The notes: generated by a model not told the origin, from the letters alone. Numbered from the stretch's first letter, positions 46,701 through 56,705 are shown. The stretch is 64,000 nt of DNA from Haliclona indistincta (GCA_964017065.1 OZ024789.1:9425422-9489421); one strand, 5' to 3'. Numbers and translations: made by a program.

Positions 46701-49700
46701 GAGTCGAACGGTAGATCAATAGAGAGAGATAACGATCTTCTGACTTGTTGAATAGACTTTTGATAGTCTTCACCATTCTTTCAACTAGACCATTCCCCTG
46801 AGGGTAATAGGGGCTGCTTGTAGATAGTTCAAAGTCATATGACTTGGCAAATTGGTTTAGCTCTTCCGATGAGAATTGTGGGCCGTTATCACTATGCAGT
46901 AGATCAGGAATGCCATGACGAGAGAACATAGACTTGAGAGCTGAAATGACGTTGCGAGATGTTGTTGAAGAGAGTTCAGCAACTTCAGGATATCTTGAGT
47001 AGTAATCAACGACAAGGAGATAGTTTTTCCCTCTGTAGTAGAATAGATCAGCTCCAAGTTTCTGCCATGGTCTATCAGGTAGAGATGACGGGATCATTGG
47101 TTCGACTGGGTTGATTGCCAACTCAGCACAGGTAGGACAGCGTTGAATCTTATCCTTGATCTGAGAAGAGATCCCAGGCCACCACACTGATTCTTGTGCA
47201 CGTAGACGACATCTTTGGATGCCCTGATGTCCTTCATGCAGTTTGTCTAGTGTCGATGCTTGCATAGAGAGTGGAACGATGATCCTCGATCCATAGAGTA
47301 GTAGATCTAGCTTTCCCTCCACAGATATCTTGTGACGAGCGTCCCAGTAGGGCTTCAATTCTTTATCAAGAGATTGCTTGGGAGGCCATTCTGTCTTGCA
47401 GAACTTGAGTAGCAGAGTACAGACTTTGTCTTCTTTCTGAGCCAAGGCATACTTCTCCAGACGCTGCTCTGAGGCTGGGATAGATTGAACAGCAGTAATC
47501 ATCCACTGCTCCACTTCTTGTTCTCCAGATTGATCACCTGGAGGAGGAAAAACAGGGGCTCTAGACAATGTATCAGCTGTATACAGGAGTTTTCCTGGCT
47601 TGTGTTCAACCTGGTAGTTGAAACGTGCTAGTCTCAGTCGAAACCTCAGAACTCTTGGTGGTAAGTTGTCAAGGTTTTTCGAGTTGAGAAGTGGAACTAG
47701 AGGCTTGTGGTCAGTCTCTATGGTGAACTCTTTTCCCAGAACGAAATCTTGAAACTTCTCACTAGCCCAAGTCACTGCCAATGCCTCCTTCTCGATCTGG
47801 GCGTATCTTTTCTCAGTATCAGACAATGCTCTCGACGCAAAGGACACAGGTCTCCAACGATCGGCTGAATCTTTTTGAGACAAGACAGCACCTAGTCCAA
47901 ATGACGAAGCATCTGCTGTGACTTTAGTCTGCAGAAGAGGATCATACAGGAGAAGGACACTGGGTTTTGTTAACTCATCTTTGACCAGTACGAATGCTTT
48001 TTCCTGTGCTGGACCCCAAAGCCATGAGTTCTTGCGATGCAGAAGCTCACGCAGTGGTTGTGTCAGATCTGCCAGGTTAGGTGAGAACTTGCCCAGCTGA
48101 GTAGTCATTCCTAGGAATCGTCTCAACTCTGATAAGTTGGAAGGTGGTTCCATGTCACGAATTGCTGCAATCTTGTCAGGATCGGCTGAGATTCCTTGAC
48201 CATCGATCATGTGACCTAGAAACTTGAGTCTCCTTTGATTGAAAGAACATTTCTCTCTGTTGAGGGTAACTCCTCTGCTCTGCAGACGATCAAGAACAGC
48301 TTTGAGACGTTGATCATGCATAGACTGATCAGAACCATGGACTAGGATGTCGTCAATTTGACAGACTACACCATCAAGTCCTTCCACAACTCGACTCATT
48401 TGTTTCTGAAAATGCTCAGGCGCGCTGCTGATCCCAAATGGTAACTTGTTGAACCAAAATCTGCCAAATGGAGTGAGGAATGTAGTGAGTGGTCGTGACT
48501 CTTCAGCAAGTGGAATTTGCCAGAATCCAGAATTAGCATCAAGTTTACTGAAAACTGTTGCTCCAGCAAGTAGACCCAGAGTTTCATCAACGCGTGGTAA
48601 CGGATGAACTTCTCGAAGAACACTCTTGTTGAGTTTCTGTAGGTCGACGCAGATTCTCACAGCTCCATTTTTCTTTGGAATAGCTACCATCCCGGAACAC
48701 CATTTAGTAGGTCCGTCAACTCTCGAGATCACACCTTGCTCCTCCATCCTAGAAAGTTCCTCCTTCACTTTCTCTCTGTAGGGAATAGGGATTCTTCTAG
48801 GGGTAAAAATAGCATGAGGAACAGCATCAGGGACTAGTTTAATGCAGTACGGTTCACCAAATTCTCCAAGACCCTGGAACACTTTGGGGTAGGAATCTAG
48901 GAGTTCAGCAGTGCTGTTGGTGACTTCTTCAGTGTTGTCCACTCTGGCGATTAAACCCAGCGCGACAATTGCAGGAAGTCCCAGTAGGTTCCTGGTGAGA
49001 CCCTCGACCACAAAGATTTGTTAGTTGCATGTTGAGTCGTCAGATTCATGCTGAAGTGTAGCTGAGAATTGACCAACCACAGACAATGGCTTGTGCTCTG
49101 GACCATAGAGTAGTCTGGATGAGTTGTGTAGCTCAGGAGTATTCTCGATTGAGAGGAATGCTTTCTTCGAGATAGCTGTTACCTCCGCTCCAGTGTCGAG
49201 CTTGAACAGTATGTCGGTAGAGTTGACTCTAACTGTAGTAGTCCAAGATGTTGGCGACTGCTCCAGATCAGTCAGTGTGTCCAGGTAGTTCTCTTCGAGT
49301 GTGACGGAGTCTGTGTTAGCAGGTGGATTAACAACAGGAACTGATTTAGTTAGACAATGAGAACGGTAATGTCCCTTCTTACCACACCTATGACACTCAG
49401 CATCTCTCGCCGGACAGTCGTTGCGCGAGTGTGGTGTGCCTCCGCATCGGCCACACTGCTTCTTGCTGTTGGCAGAACCTTGTTTTCCTGGATATCTTCT
49501 TCTTGTTGGCTTAGGAGGTCGTTGTTTTCCAGACTTCAATGAATCCAGAACGACGGGATTGTCCCTAGTGTCTCCCTCGCGAAGAACGACTTGCTGACCG
49601 TGGACAGCTTCTCGTTGTCGGATCTGTTTGACAGCCTCTGCTAGAGTTAGTGTAGGAGTCAACTGCAATTTCTCGGACAATTCGACGTCTCGAATCCCCA

Positions 49701-52700
49701 CTACCAGTCTGTCTCGGATGAGTTCATCTCGCCAGTCTGCGCCAAACTCACATCTGTCCGCCATCGTATGCACAGCAACAATGAAGTCTTCGGCACTCTC
49801 GCCCTGCTGTTGAAAGTTCTTCGGTTGAAGCAGGCTCTCTCGTAGACAGCATTGTGTCGGACCTTGAAGTACGTGTCGAACCTCTCTTTGATGCCAGCGT
49901 AAGTTGCTCTGTCAGCATCCGTTGCTCCCATTGCAGATAAGAGGTCTTCGGCGCTCTCTCCAAAACAGTAGAGGAAGGTACTGACTTGCTTAGCAGCGAC
50001 TGCACCAGACAGCCCTGAGGCAACTCTAAACTGCTCAAACCGCTTTGACCATTTCGTCCAGTTCTCTGGATGGTGAACATCAAAGGATTCGGGTGGTTTG
50101 ATGCCGTAGGTCGTCATGCTGCCACCATGTATCGTAACCGAGCGTGTAATATTATGGCAATAGTGTTAGCAGCAGATATTATTGAACTGAATTGACTGAC
50201 AGCTACCAATCATGAGTGCTATATATAATAATTACAATGAGTAGAGACAGTCAGACTGGAGAGTACAATGATGGTGCCAGTGATGGTACAAGTGATGGTA
50301 CCAGTGATTGTTACATCTTGCCACAACGACCACTGACAACACCTGACACATCACTCCCTGAATTGAATACAAATTATAAAGCAGTTCTGTACGTCTATAT
50401 CCAACTCACCTACTGCTCCTTGGGGATGAGACTGTCCACGACCACTAACAACACCTGACACATCACTCCCTGAATTGAATACAAGTTATAAAGCAGTTCT
50501 GTACGTCAATATCCAACTCACCTACTGCTCCTTGGGGATGAGACTGTCCACGACCACTAACAACACCTGACACATCACTCCCTGAATTGAATACAAATTA
50601 TAAAGCAGTTCTGTACGTCTATATCCAACTCACCTACTGCTCCTTGGGGACGGCGTCGTCCACGACCACTAACAACACCTGACACATCATTCTCTGAATT
50701 AAATACAAATTATAAAGCAGTTCAGTACGTCTATATCCAACTCACCTACTGCTCCTTGGGGACGGCGTCGTCCACGACCACTGACAACACCTGACACATC
50801 ACTCCCTGAATTGAATACAAGTTATAAAGCAGTTCTGTACGTCTATATCCAACTCACCTACTGCTCCTTGGGGATGGGACTGTCCATGACCACTGACAAC
50901 ACCTGACACATCACTCCCTGAATTGAATACAAGTTATAAAGCAGTTCTGTACGTCTATATCCAACTCACCTACTGCTCCTTGGGGATGGGACTGTCCACG
51001 ACCACTAACAACACCTGACACATCACTCCCTGAATTGAATACAAATTATAAAGCAGTTCTGTACGTCTATATCCTACTCACCTACTGCTCCTTGGGGACG
51101 GCGTCGTCCACGACCACTGACAACACCTGACACATCATTCTCTGAGTTGGATATCAGCACAAACAATAATATTAGGTGTATCATACCTTCTTGTAGATCC
51201 TGCTTTCCGCTTGCAATTTTGTTTCTTGTCATAGTGTCTGTTGCTATTTTCTCTGTATAAAAGTGAGAGTAATGCATGCAAGAAAATCAATGAATGGAAG
51301 GGCTATTATCAGAAAATCAAAGACGCATTAATAATACATGAGATATAACTATACCTTGCTGTGCGAGCCATAAATTGTACCGCAGATTTGTGGTTGCATG
51401 ATAGCCTTTCTCAAGTAAGTGTTTATACATGGTCAACTCCTTTGCACTAAATTCCAATTGTGACTTCGCTCTTTTTCCTGAAAGAAACAAAAGTAATAAT
51501 CAACGATGATTAACATAGTTTTATGATATTATTGGCATATAATTATGATTATTCTGAAAAGTGAAACTCGCAGTTTAGTGTGGCTAGAATGGCAATAATT
51601 ACATGGGAGCCATAGTTTTGCATGTGTGCATGTTTAGTATATATACATGCCTTGCTGTGATTCCTTCAGCCTCTTTTTCTCTTCTCTCATTCGTCTTCTC
51701 TCATCTTTCTCTCTCTCTTTCTCTTCCTTTTCTCTCTGTTTTTCAAGGAGTCTTTCAATGTTTTCTGCATTAGTAAGTACTCTACCACAGGATTTTGGTA
51801 CACCACTAGTTGGCAGTTTAGCTGGCAATTCAGGCAGAGAAAGAATCTTAGAGGTGCCGGACCCTGCATTAGGCATCCACATCACTTTTTCAGTGTCTTT
51901 CTTCCTTGGTGAAGAAGTGTCATCAGAAAAATCAGAGGAACTACTACCTGATGCCTCAACATCAGATGTGTGGCATTCTAAAATTTCGTCTACAATGGCA
52001 GTACATGTATGCCTGGTTGCCACTGGGCGCGGGCTAGCACTGTACAGAGGAAGGTATAAACCTGTGTCCTCTGGTAGTGAGGAAATCGGCTGAATCTTGT
52101 CTAGTACAGCATCACGATTTAAAGGGTAAATTCCTGTCACTTTAAAGCCAGCCATAATATTCTTTATGGTCATACTGTTCATCCAAGCTGTATTTAGCAA
52201 CCGAGAGAATGTGTACCTAGTCACAACTTTGCCAGCATTTGTCACGCAGTATTCATGGCATGCCTTCTTCCATGCAACCTTCAAAGGGCCAAAACAGCCT
52301 TTATCTAAAGGTTGACTGAGGTGAGTTGTATTAGGCGGTAGAGCAAATATTATCACTTGTTGTTGTGCAGCAAATCTGATGGTGTCTGGACAATAGTGCG
52401 AAGAATGCCCATCAAGTAGCAATAGAAGGGGTCTAGCAGAAGGGGCATAGTAAAGAAAATGGTGAGTAAACCAGTCTTGAAAGAGTTGTTGATCTATCCA
52501 CCCCTTAGTGGATAGACCATAAATTGTGCCTGGCACTTCTCCAATGGCCAACTCGGGAGACAGTGTCTTTCTGTCCCATATGACCATGGGAGGGAAGCAG
52601 AACCCAGCAGCACTGCAGCATCCAACAACAGTAATTTGAGTTTTGTCCCCAGATCCTATGGCACTTGCAGATTTACAACCAGCTTTAAATACAAGCTTGG

Positions 52701-53346
52701 GGTTGCCTGGGTTGAGGGGCATACCACTCTCATCCATATTGAACATTTGATTTGGTTTATCAATTAGACCATTTGAGCGGAGAGTTTCTTCAAGAAGATC
52801 GAAGTAGTATCCAAGCATTTCAGGATCAGTAGCATTAGACCTGGCTTGAGAGAGGGTGGTTGCAGATCGAAGAGCCAATTCTGGGTTTCGTCGCTGAAAC
52901 CCTGCCCACCAGCCCTTTGTTACCTGATGACAAATGCCCTTTCTGTCTAACACACGCTGTACAATAGCTAAAACCTCGGCTTTTGATTTTGCGTACCCCA
53001 TCATTCCACAACCACATAAAAAACGCACTAGCTCGATTTCTTCAGTTGCTGTTAAGTACGGTGAAGGACCACTCTTGGTACCTTGAATAACGCGGCCACT
53101 TATTCTATCACTTAGAGTTGACTTTGGTACATCATAGGTTAAAGCTGCCACGTGAGCAGATGGCAATGCTTTGGTCAAAACAGCCTCTATAGCTTGGGTC
53201 ATACGTTCCTCTGTCCAAAGTTTGTAAGTTGATGGGCGAGTAGAAGGCATTGGCTCTGAAGCCACAGGAGGCATGTGATGAACATATCTGCTGCCCCTAA
53301 GCACTCTATCTCGCAAAGGCATGCTTCCCACAGCATGATGCAGCAT
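43750..53346 (-). CDS. Pogo/Tigger-type DDE transposase gene with tandem 60-bp exons and PHD-like C-terminus
   Basis: Minus-strand exons: 53346-51651, 51477-51355, 51252-51187, the 27-exon array (51141 down to 43967), then 43919-43750. Exon 1 encodes a Psq/CENP-B-type helix-turn-helix region (ALTYDVPKSTLSDRI) and a DDE_1 transposase with FNMDESG, LLLLDGHSSH and QPLDKGCFGPLK (three catalytic D), followed by a charged coil. Its donor is apparently GC (CAAG/GCATGT). The last exon has CLDGSC, WVQCCLCKTWEHCIC and FVCKLC, the Cys/His order of a PHD finger. Without the gypsy insert all exons sum to 3639 nt (1212 aa) with no frame change. The start at 53346 follows an alternative acceptor-like site; another Met lies 9 codons on. 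It could be an intact transposon gene or a domesticated one: I saw no terminal repeats. Confidence 0.65.
46096..46293 (-). repeat. 3' LTR of gypsy element
   Basis: 198 bp; identical by eye to 50128-50325. The pol stop codon lies inside it. The apparent plus-strand ORF beginning here is LTR sequence. Confidence 0.95.
46279..49020 (-). CDS. gypsy pol: reverse transcriptase, RNase H, integrase
   Basis: A single ~910-aa frame. The reverse transcriptase contains VRICVDLQKLNK, FSKLDANSGFWQI, LPFGISSAPEHFQ and the catalytic QIDDILVHG. RNase H starts at TADASSFGLGAVLSQ. The integrase has an HHCC region (HEGHQG ... CPTCAEL), a catalytic core with GADLFY, HSDNGPQFSS and a late E in GLVERMVKTIK, and a short C-terminal region ending inside the 3' LTR. 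There are no internal stops. There is no true Met at the 5' end because pol continues the frame of gag-protease after a TAA, so expression would need readthrough. The order RT-RH-IN places it in Ty3/gypsy (Metaviridae); no envelope ORF is present. Confidence 0.95.
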   Translation of the reverse strand, partial: QIFVVEGLTRNLLGLPAIVALGLIARVDNTEEVTNSTAELLDSYPKVFQGLGEFGEPYCIKLVPDAVPHAIFTPRRIPIPYREKVKEELSRMEEQGVISRVDGPTKWCSGMVAIPKKNGAVRICVDLQKLNKSVLREVHPLPRVDETLGLLAGATVFSKLDANSGFWQIPLAEESRPLTTFLTPFGRFWFNKLPFGISSAPEHFQKQMSRVVEGLDGVVCQIDDILVHGSDQSMHDQRLKAVLDRLQSRGVTLNREKCSFNQRRLKFLGHMIDGQGISADPDKIAAIRDMEPPSNLSELRRFLGMTTQLGKFSPNLADLTQPLRELLHRKNSWLWGPAQEKAFVLVKDELTKPSVLLLYDPLLQTKVTADASSFGLGAVLSQKDSADRWRPVSFASRALSDTEKRYAQIEKEALAVTWASEKFQDFVLGKEFTIETDHKPLVPLLNSKNLDNLPPRVLRFRLRLARFNYQVEHKPGKLLYTADTLSRAPVFPPPGDQSGEQEVEQWMITAVQSIPASEQRLEKYALAQKEDKVCTLLLKFCKTEWPPKQSLDKELKPYWDARHKISVEGKLDLLLYGSRIIVPLSMQASTLDKLHEGHQGIQRCRLRAQESVWWPGISSQIKDKIQRCPTCAELAINPVEPMIPSSLPDRPWQKLGADLFYYRGKNYLLVVDYYSRYPEVAELSSTTSRNVISALKSMFSRHGIPDLLHSDNGPQFSSEELNQFAKSYDFELSTSSPYYPQGNGLVERMVKTIKSLFNKSEDRYLSLLIYRSTPLPWCGLSPSSLLMGRQPRSTLPQINSHLTPNWSHLISFPENDMKFKEKQKQNYDSRHRVHFQNTLPEGTNVWIKSDKHPTQGNVLSDATTPRSYWVDTPSGKLRRNRRHLTVVPPISVSRDPIITRSKTKTEKGRCGKM
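49021..50117 (-). pseudogene. gypsy gag-protease region, frame broken
   Basis: The gag reading frame opens at 50117 (MTTYGIKPPESFD). It changes to another frame near 49825, equivalent to one missing base, and continues through 49773-49021. Two CCHC knuckles are visible (CGRCGGTPHSRNDC and CHRCGKKGHYRSHC), then an aspartic protease with LDTGAEVT. An in-frame TAA at 49021-49023 separates it from pol. Both breaks could be lesions or recoding sites; no obvious slippery heptamer is seen. Confidence 0.8.
50128..50325 (-). repeat. 5' LTR of gypsy element
   Basis: 198 bp, ends TGTGGCAAG ... CGATACA in element orientation. The TATATATA stretch at about 50220-50227 may serve as its promoter. Confidence 0.95.
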
Positions 53347-53724
53347 GACTATCACTGATAATATAAATAACAATAATTAAATTATTAATGAATGAGTTAT
53401 GTCATTTCTCTATAATTATAGTAGCAGAGCAGCTAGAGCTAACCCAAGTGGGAGTAATACTAAACATAATTATCACATTATTTCGGAATTTAGTCTGCAG
53501 ACTGCAGACTAGCCTCGTCCCCAGGCCGAATTTTTCGCAACGCAGAAACGCAACGGAACGAAACGGCGAAAAATTGGGCCTGGTACACACTGCAGGGGTA
53601 ATAGTGCGCGTGCTCAGACCATTCCCCAGAATCTAGGGAATCCGTAATTGCTAGGATATTCTCGCTATATTAATCCGTTATACTAGTCCGTTTAGCGAAT
53701 CACTTTCCGTGCTATCATCAGAAA

Positions 53725-53935
53725 ATGGAGTCGATTGAGTTTCCTACTGGTATCGCGTATGCTCTCTCTCCTGCTTGGGAAGAGAGAATGTCACGCTAAA
53801 GCCGAAGCAGGAAGAAGCTGTTTACCATCTGTACCATGGTCAGGACGTATTTGCTTGGTTCCCCACCGGATACGGCAAGTCTCTGTGCTACCAACTAGTC
53901 AGTGCCGTTTCTCTTCGACTATCACTGACTATAAG
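53725..53935 (+). pseudogene. RecQ-like helicase fragment
   Basis: A start at 53725 reads MESIEFPTG and then shifts frame. The helicase N-terminus (LKPKQEEAVYHLYHGQDVF, WFPTGYGKSLCYQL) follows in another frame and stops shortly after. It continues as scattered similarity (LLYTAPEAIVGG at about 54170) to the 22901 gene. It is a different subfamily from that gene and not functional. Confidence 0.7.
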
Positions 53936-54170
53936 CTAAATCGTACTTCTTATGGAGCTGAGCGCTGGTTATTTCACCGCTAGTGTCGTTGATGGTCGAC
54001 CAGGTAACAGGCCTTTTACAGCGAGGTGTTTCAGCAGGAATATTGAGTGGAAACGAAGGTATCATGTAGTTTGCCAGCCTGAACTATTAACTGTGACTGT
54101 TATAAGTACAGATGTGGACAAACAGCTGCTTGCTAGTGAGAAAGATGTGACTATGGGTAGTTTTTCATTA

Positions 54171-55220
54171 CTATACACTGCTCCTGAAGCTATTGTTGGA
54201 GGAGTGAGTGACAGCTGTGTTGAGAATACTGAGCAGTGTGTGCGCCTTTGTGTCGAGCTCATCCATTGCCTGGCTCCACTCAAAATTTTCAGCTTCATCG
54301 AGTGCCATTGACCTAAACAGGGATACAGGCTTGGCTTTCTTTCGACACAGGGAGGTACATTCGTCATCAACAATCAACAAACTCTCATCAAAACCTCATC
54401 TCTAAGCACAGCATGGTTGAAGATTGCTCTACAGATAGTGTGGATGTTTCCGCCAGCCAATGCCCTACCGAGCTTTTGAAAACTGTAACTCAAGGGAACT
54501 TCAACTCGTGCATATTTACTAGGTGAGTAAACCGATATCTGTAGTTTCAATAATTATGCGGTTTGTTATTAATAATCGTTGAGCTTTTTACCGTTACTGA
54601 CTGTTCGTTGCAAATGTTGCCTGTGACATGAGCTGCTGTATACGTAGAAATCATAATCATGACTACTTCAACTGTAAACTATGAATCTCTTTACCATTAG
54701 ACTCCTGAACTGATGATAGAGAAGGTGAAGTGTCGCTATCTCTCAATGACTGTACTTCTAGGTCTGAAGCTAAGACATGTTCACCTTTTCTCATCAAGAA
54801 AATTTAACAACCATACCATCATCCTCTATACAAAAATTTAGCCTTCTTCCATAGCCTGCCACTGTCTGCCGCTTGAGTGCTGGTCTACACACCTGTGTGA
54901 GGAGCATGCACCAGCTCCACTAGTGTCTTTTGCCCTCTTCCTCGGATTGGTGGTACCTGTGACGACTGCTGATAGATGACCGCTGGTGATCGATGGTAGT
55001 TGTTGTTTCTCATTACTGGATTTAGCTAGCACTATGAATGCTTCAGCGGCAAGAAACTTTCTGTTGCATGGTCTACAGATATACTCCGAGTGTCCACAAC
55101 TGGACTGTTGATCACTCTGCTCAGTCTTTCCGCAACGCCTGATCTTGAAAACAGTGCCACACTGTGTTTAGAAATTACAGATCTACTGCAGATTCTGCAT
55201 AAAGCAGATGAAGCCATAAC
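54171..55220 (-). pseudogene. ZAD/DUF6589-like gene remnant, internally deleted
   Basis: Near 55220-55040 the complement encodes ALCRICSRS and, after a frame change, ICRPCNRKF, matching the paired CxxC finger of the gene at 27714. At 54380-54171 KAKPVSLFRSMALDEAENFE matches its exon 26810-26328 (SAPSRFRKMGLQEMIDDFQ). The catalytic-candidate exons are absent. Confidence 0.6.
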
Positions 55221-55441
55221 GACTTGCCACACTATTGATTCAGTCTGTTTTAATAATTACTATTGTACCGTGCGGTTGTTAATGGATTCAGCGTTTATTA
55301 ACGTATGAATAATATTATTACTTACGCGCACTGTCGCGCAAGCGCACTATTACCCTTGCAGTGTGTACCAGGCCCAATTTTTCGCCGTTTCGTTCCGTTG
55401 CGTTTCTGCGTTGCGAAAAATTCGGCCTGGGGACGAGGCTA

Positions 55442-55535
55442 TGGTGCTCCCTTCTTCTTTGCTTCTCTTCAATAATACACATCACTTGTACCAAAGTAAA
55501 GTAAAAAAGTTTTAATAAAAAAAACTAAAAAGTGT
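55442..55535 (+). repeat. Receptor-gene 3' flank copy
   Basis: tggtgctcccttcttctttg through cacatcacttgtac is the sequence following the receptor stop codons at 33743 and 61018. It marks another lost receptor copy, cut off by the 53510-55441 element. Confidence 0.65.
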
Positions 55536-55690
55536 AGGGATGACTCTTGCAAAAGTAAAGGAACAAGATGGGATAATGCTTGCAAAAGTAAAAGAACAAG
55601 ATGGGATGATGCTTGCAAAAGTAAAGGAACAAGATGGGATGATGCTTGCAAAAGCAAAGGAACAAGATGGAATAATGCTTGCAAATGTAA
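55536..55690 (+). repeat. 33-bp tandem repeat, ~4.5 units
   Basis: Units of gatgcttgcaaaagtaaagg plus aacaagatggg. As the period is a multiple of three, one frame reads as an 11-aa repeat (MLAKVKEQDGM) from 55540; it continues to 55983 but shows no domain, so coding is doubtful. Confidence 0.75.
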
Positions 55691-55832
55691 AAGTCCCAAG
55701 TATCCCTACATCAGCGGCTTGCTGTGATGACGTGCAACTGACAAAATTGATGCGGAATCCTTTTCCTACACCTTTTACAACCGTCAATTACTTCATCGGA
55801 CTGCGTCCTCCAAATACAGCTACCTGCAGCTT

Positions 55833-55867
55833 ATTAACCCTCGGCGCATGCGCGAGGGTTACGGTAC
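55833..55867. repeat. Palindromic dispersed repeat, copy 1
   Basis: ttaaccctcggcgcatgcgc followed by gagggttacggtact. Three more copies are at 57068-57104, 57118-57152 and 57163-57198. The core TAACCCTCG...CGAGGGTTA around GCGCATGCGC is a hairpin. Confidence 0.8.
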
Positions 55868-55970
55868 TTGCCTGGTCGCATTCTGTCCATCGAGCTACAG
55901 AGAACAGCGATCACTTCTACGCGTCGACTAAGGCAAGACAGACTAAGCACGACCAGAGCTTGCAATTTGA

Positions 55971-56340
55971 ATTCAAACCATAGTGACTCTAGACCACTGA
56001 CCTGGGGTACACTGATCACTGCTCTACAGCATGCTGGTCTCCCGGAGGAGGTCAGGATATTGGAGCGCTTCCTAGTTGCACCAGTTGCTACTGTGTCACA
56101 AGCAAGTAAGTAACTATGAATTAGGAACCAATTGCACAATCTATTATGGTTCACCAAACGTGAATTGAATTTTATGTCATGAAAGCCCTGTACGCTATAT
56201 ATTTTTGTGACTAGGTTCTGCTATCGTACAAACAACTAGTGATGATCTGATGATCATGTTGTGCATGCCAGTGATGGATCACGAAGCTGCAGTGTAGTAT
56301 CTGTCAAGATCAGAACACCTCACTGTTTGTGAATTGGGAG
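55971..56340 (+). pseudogene. Fragments of a death-domain exon and a receptor FN3 exon
   Basis: 55971-56106 matches the end of exon 2 of gene A (HSDSRPLTWGTLITALQHAG ... TVSQAS) with its donor site. 56160-56250 matches the following intron and start of the next exon. 56255-56340 jumps into receptor sequence (SDGSR, then DQNTSLFVNWE with its donor). The junctions repeat the death-to-receptor fusion pattern seen at 29180. Confidence 0.65.
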
Positions 56341-56369
56341 GTATACAGACGCACACTCAAAATAACCTC

Positions 56370-56371
56370 TG

Positions 56372-56412
<41 letters not shown>
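56370..56412. repeat. (CA)n microsatellite
   Basis: About 20 CA units within the receptor intron. Confidence 0.95.
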
Positions 56413-56418
<6 letters not shown>

Positions 56419-56635
56419 CACACACGCACTTACTTGTACCAGTAGTTTTGTGAACATTGCGTCACTATACTCATTTGTAGAGACATAATCTTACCGTGAA
56501 CAAGTAGTTTAGCGATTACTGATCATCGATGCTGTTTGTTTACTTAAAATTTTAAATTCAGTAACTGTCTCTCCTCTCTGATTATGCCGAAGTGTGGGCG
56601 GAGCCACGAGGCATACAGTAGTCTGTTCGTTTGTG

Positions 56636-56705
<70 letters not shown>

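Larger units (their letters stand above)
46096..50325 (-). mobile_element. Ty3/gypsy LTR retrotransposon inserted in a micro-exon
   Basis: Two LTRs of 198 bp (46096-46293, 50128-50325), identical by eye, start TG and end CA in element orientation, with a 5-bp target duplication acgac (46091-46095, 50326-50330). The polypurine tract GAGAAAGGGAGA lies immediately before the 3' LTR (46294-46305 complement). TGGTGGCAGC directly after the 5' LTR is the candidate primer-binding site and is followed at once by the gag ATG. Element length 4230 bp. Confidence 0.95.
43967..51141 (-). repeat. Tandem array of 27 phase-1 micro-exons (112-bp period)
   Basis: Each 112-bp unit is a 60-bp exon plus a 52-bp intron that starts GTGAGT (rarely GTAAGT, GTAAAT or GTAAGA) and ends TTCAG or TCAG. 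Exon left edges: 43967, 44083, 44195 and every 112 bp to 45427; 45539 (24 bp only); 45615, 45727, 45839, 45951; 46063-46095 continued at 50331-50357 (split by the gypsy element); 50410 and every 112 bp to 51082. The peptide is ENDVSGVVSGRGRRRPQGAV (about 16 units) or GSDVSGVVSGRGQSHPQGAV (about 9), plus one diverged unit at the end. No stop codon or lost splice site was seen in any unit. Confidence 0.85.
53510..55441. mobile_element. Degenerate TAGCCTCG-tip element related to the RecQ/DUF6589 transposon
   Basis: Ends tagcctcgtccccaggcc and ggcctggggacgaggcta. Each end contains a long hairpin (aggccgaatttttcgc paired with gcgaaaaattgggcct) followed by a shared tgcagggg/cccttgca stretch. No target duplication. 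The interior has broken helicase and ZAD-like pieces in the same convergent order as in 22758-27885; the central DUF6589 core is deleted. Downstream sequence from 55442 matches the receptor 3' flank. Confidence 0.75.

Noticed and set aside
43967..51141. Regular direct-repeat array considered as a CRISPR-like array or a plain minisatellite
   Set aside because: Units have no variable spacers, and each contains matched splice donor and acceptor sites and an open 20-codon exon that joins the flanking exons in frame.
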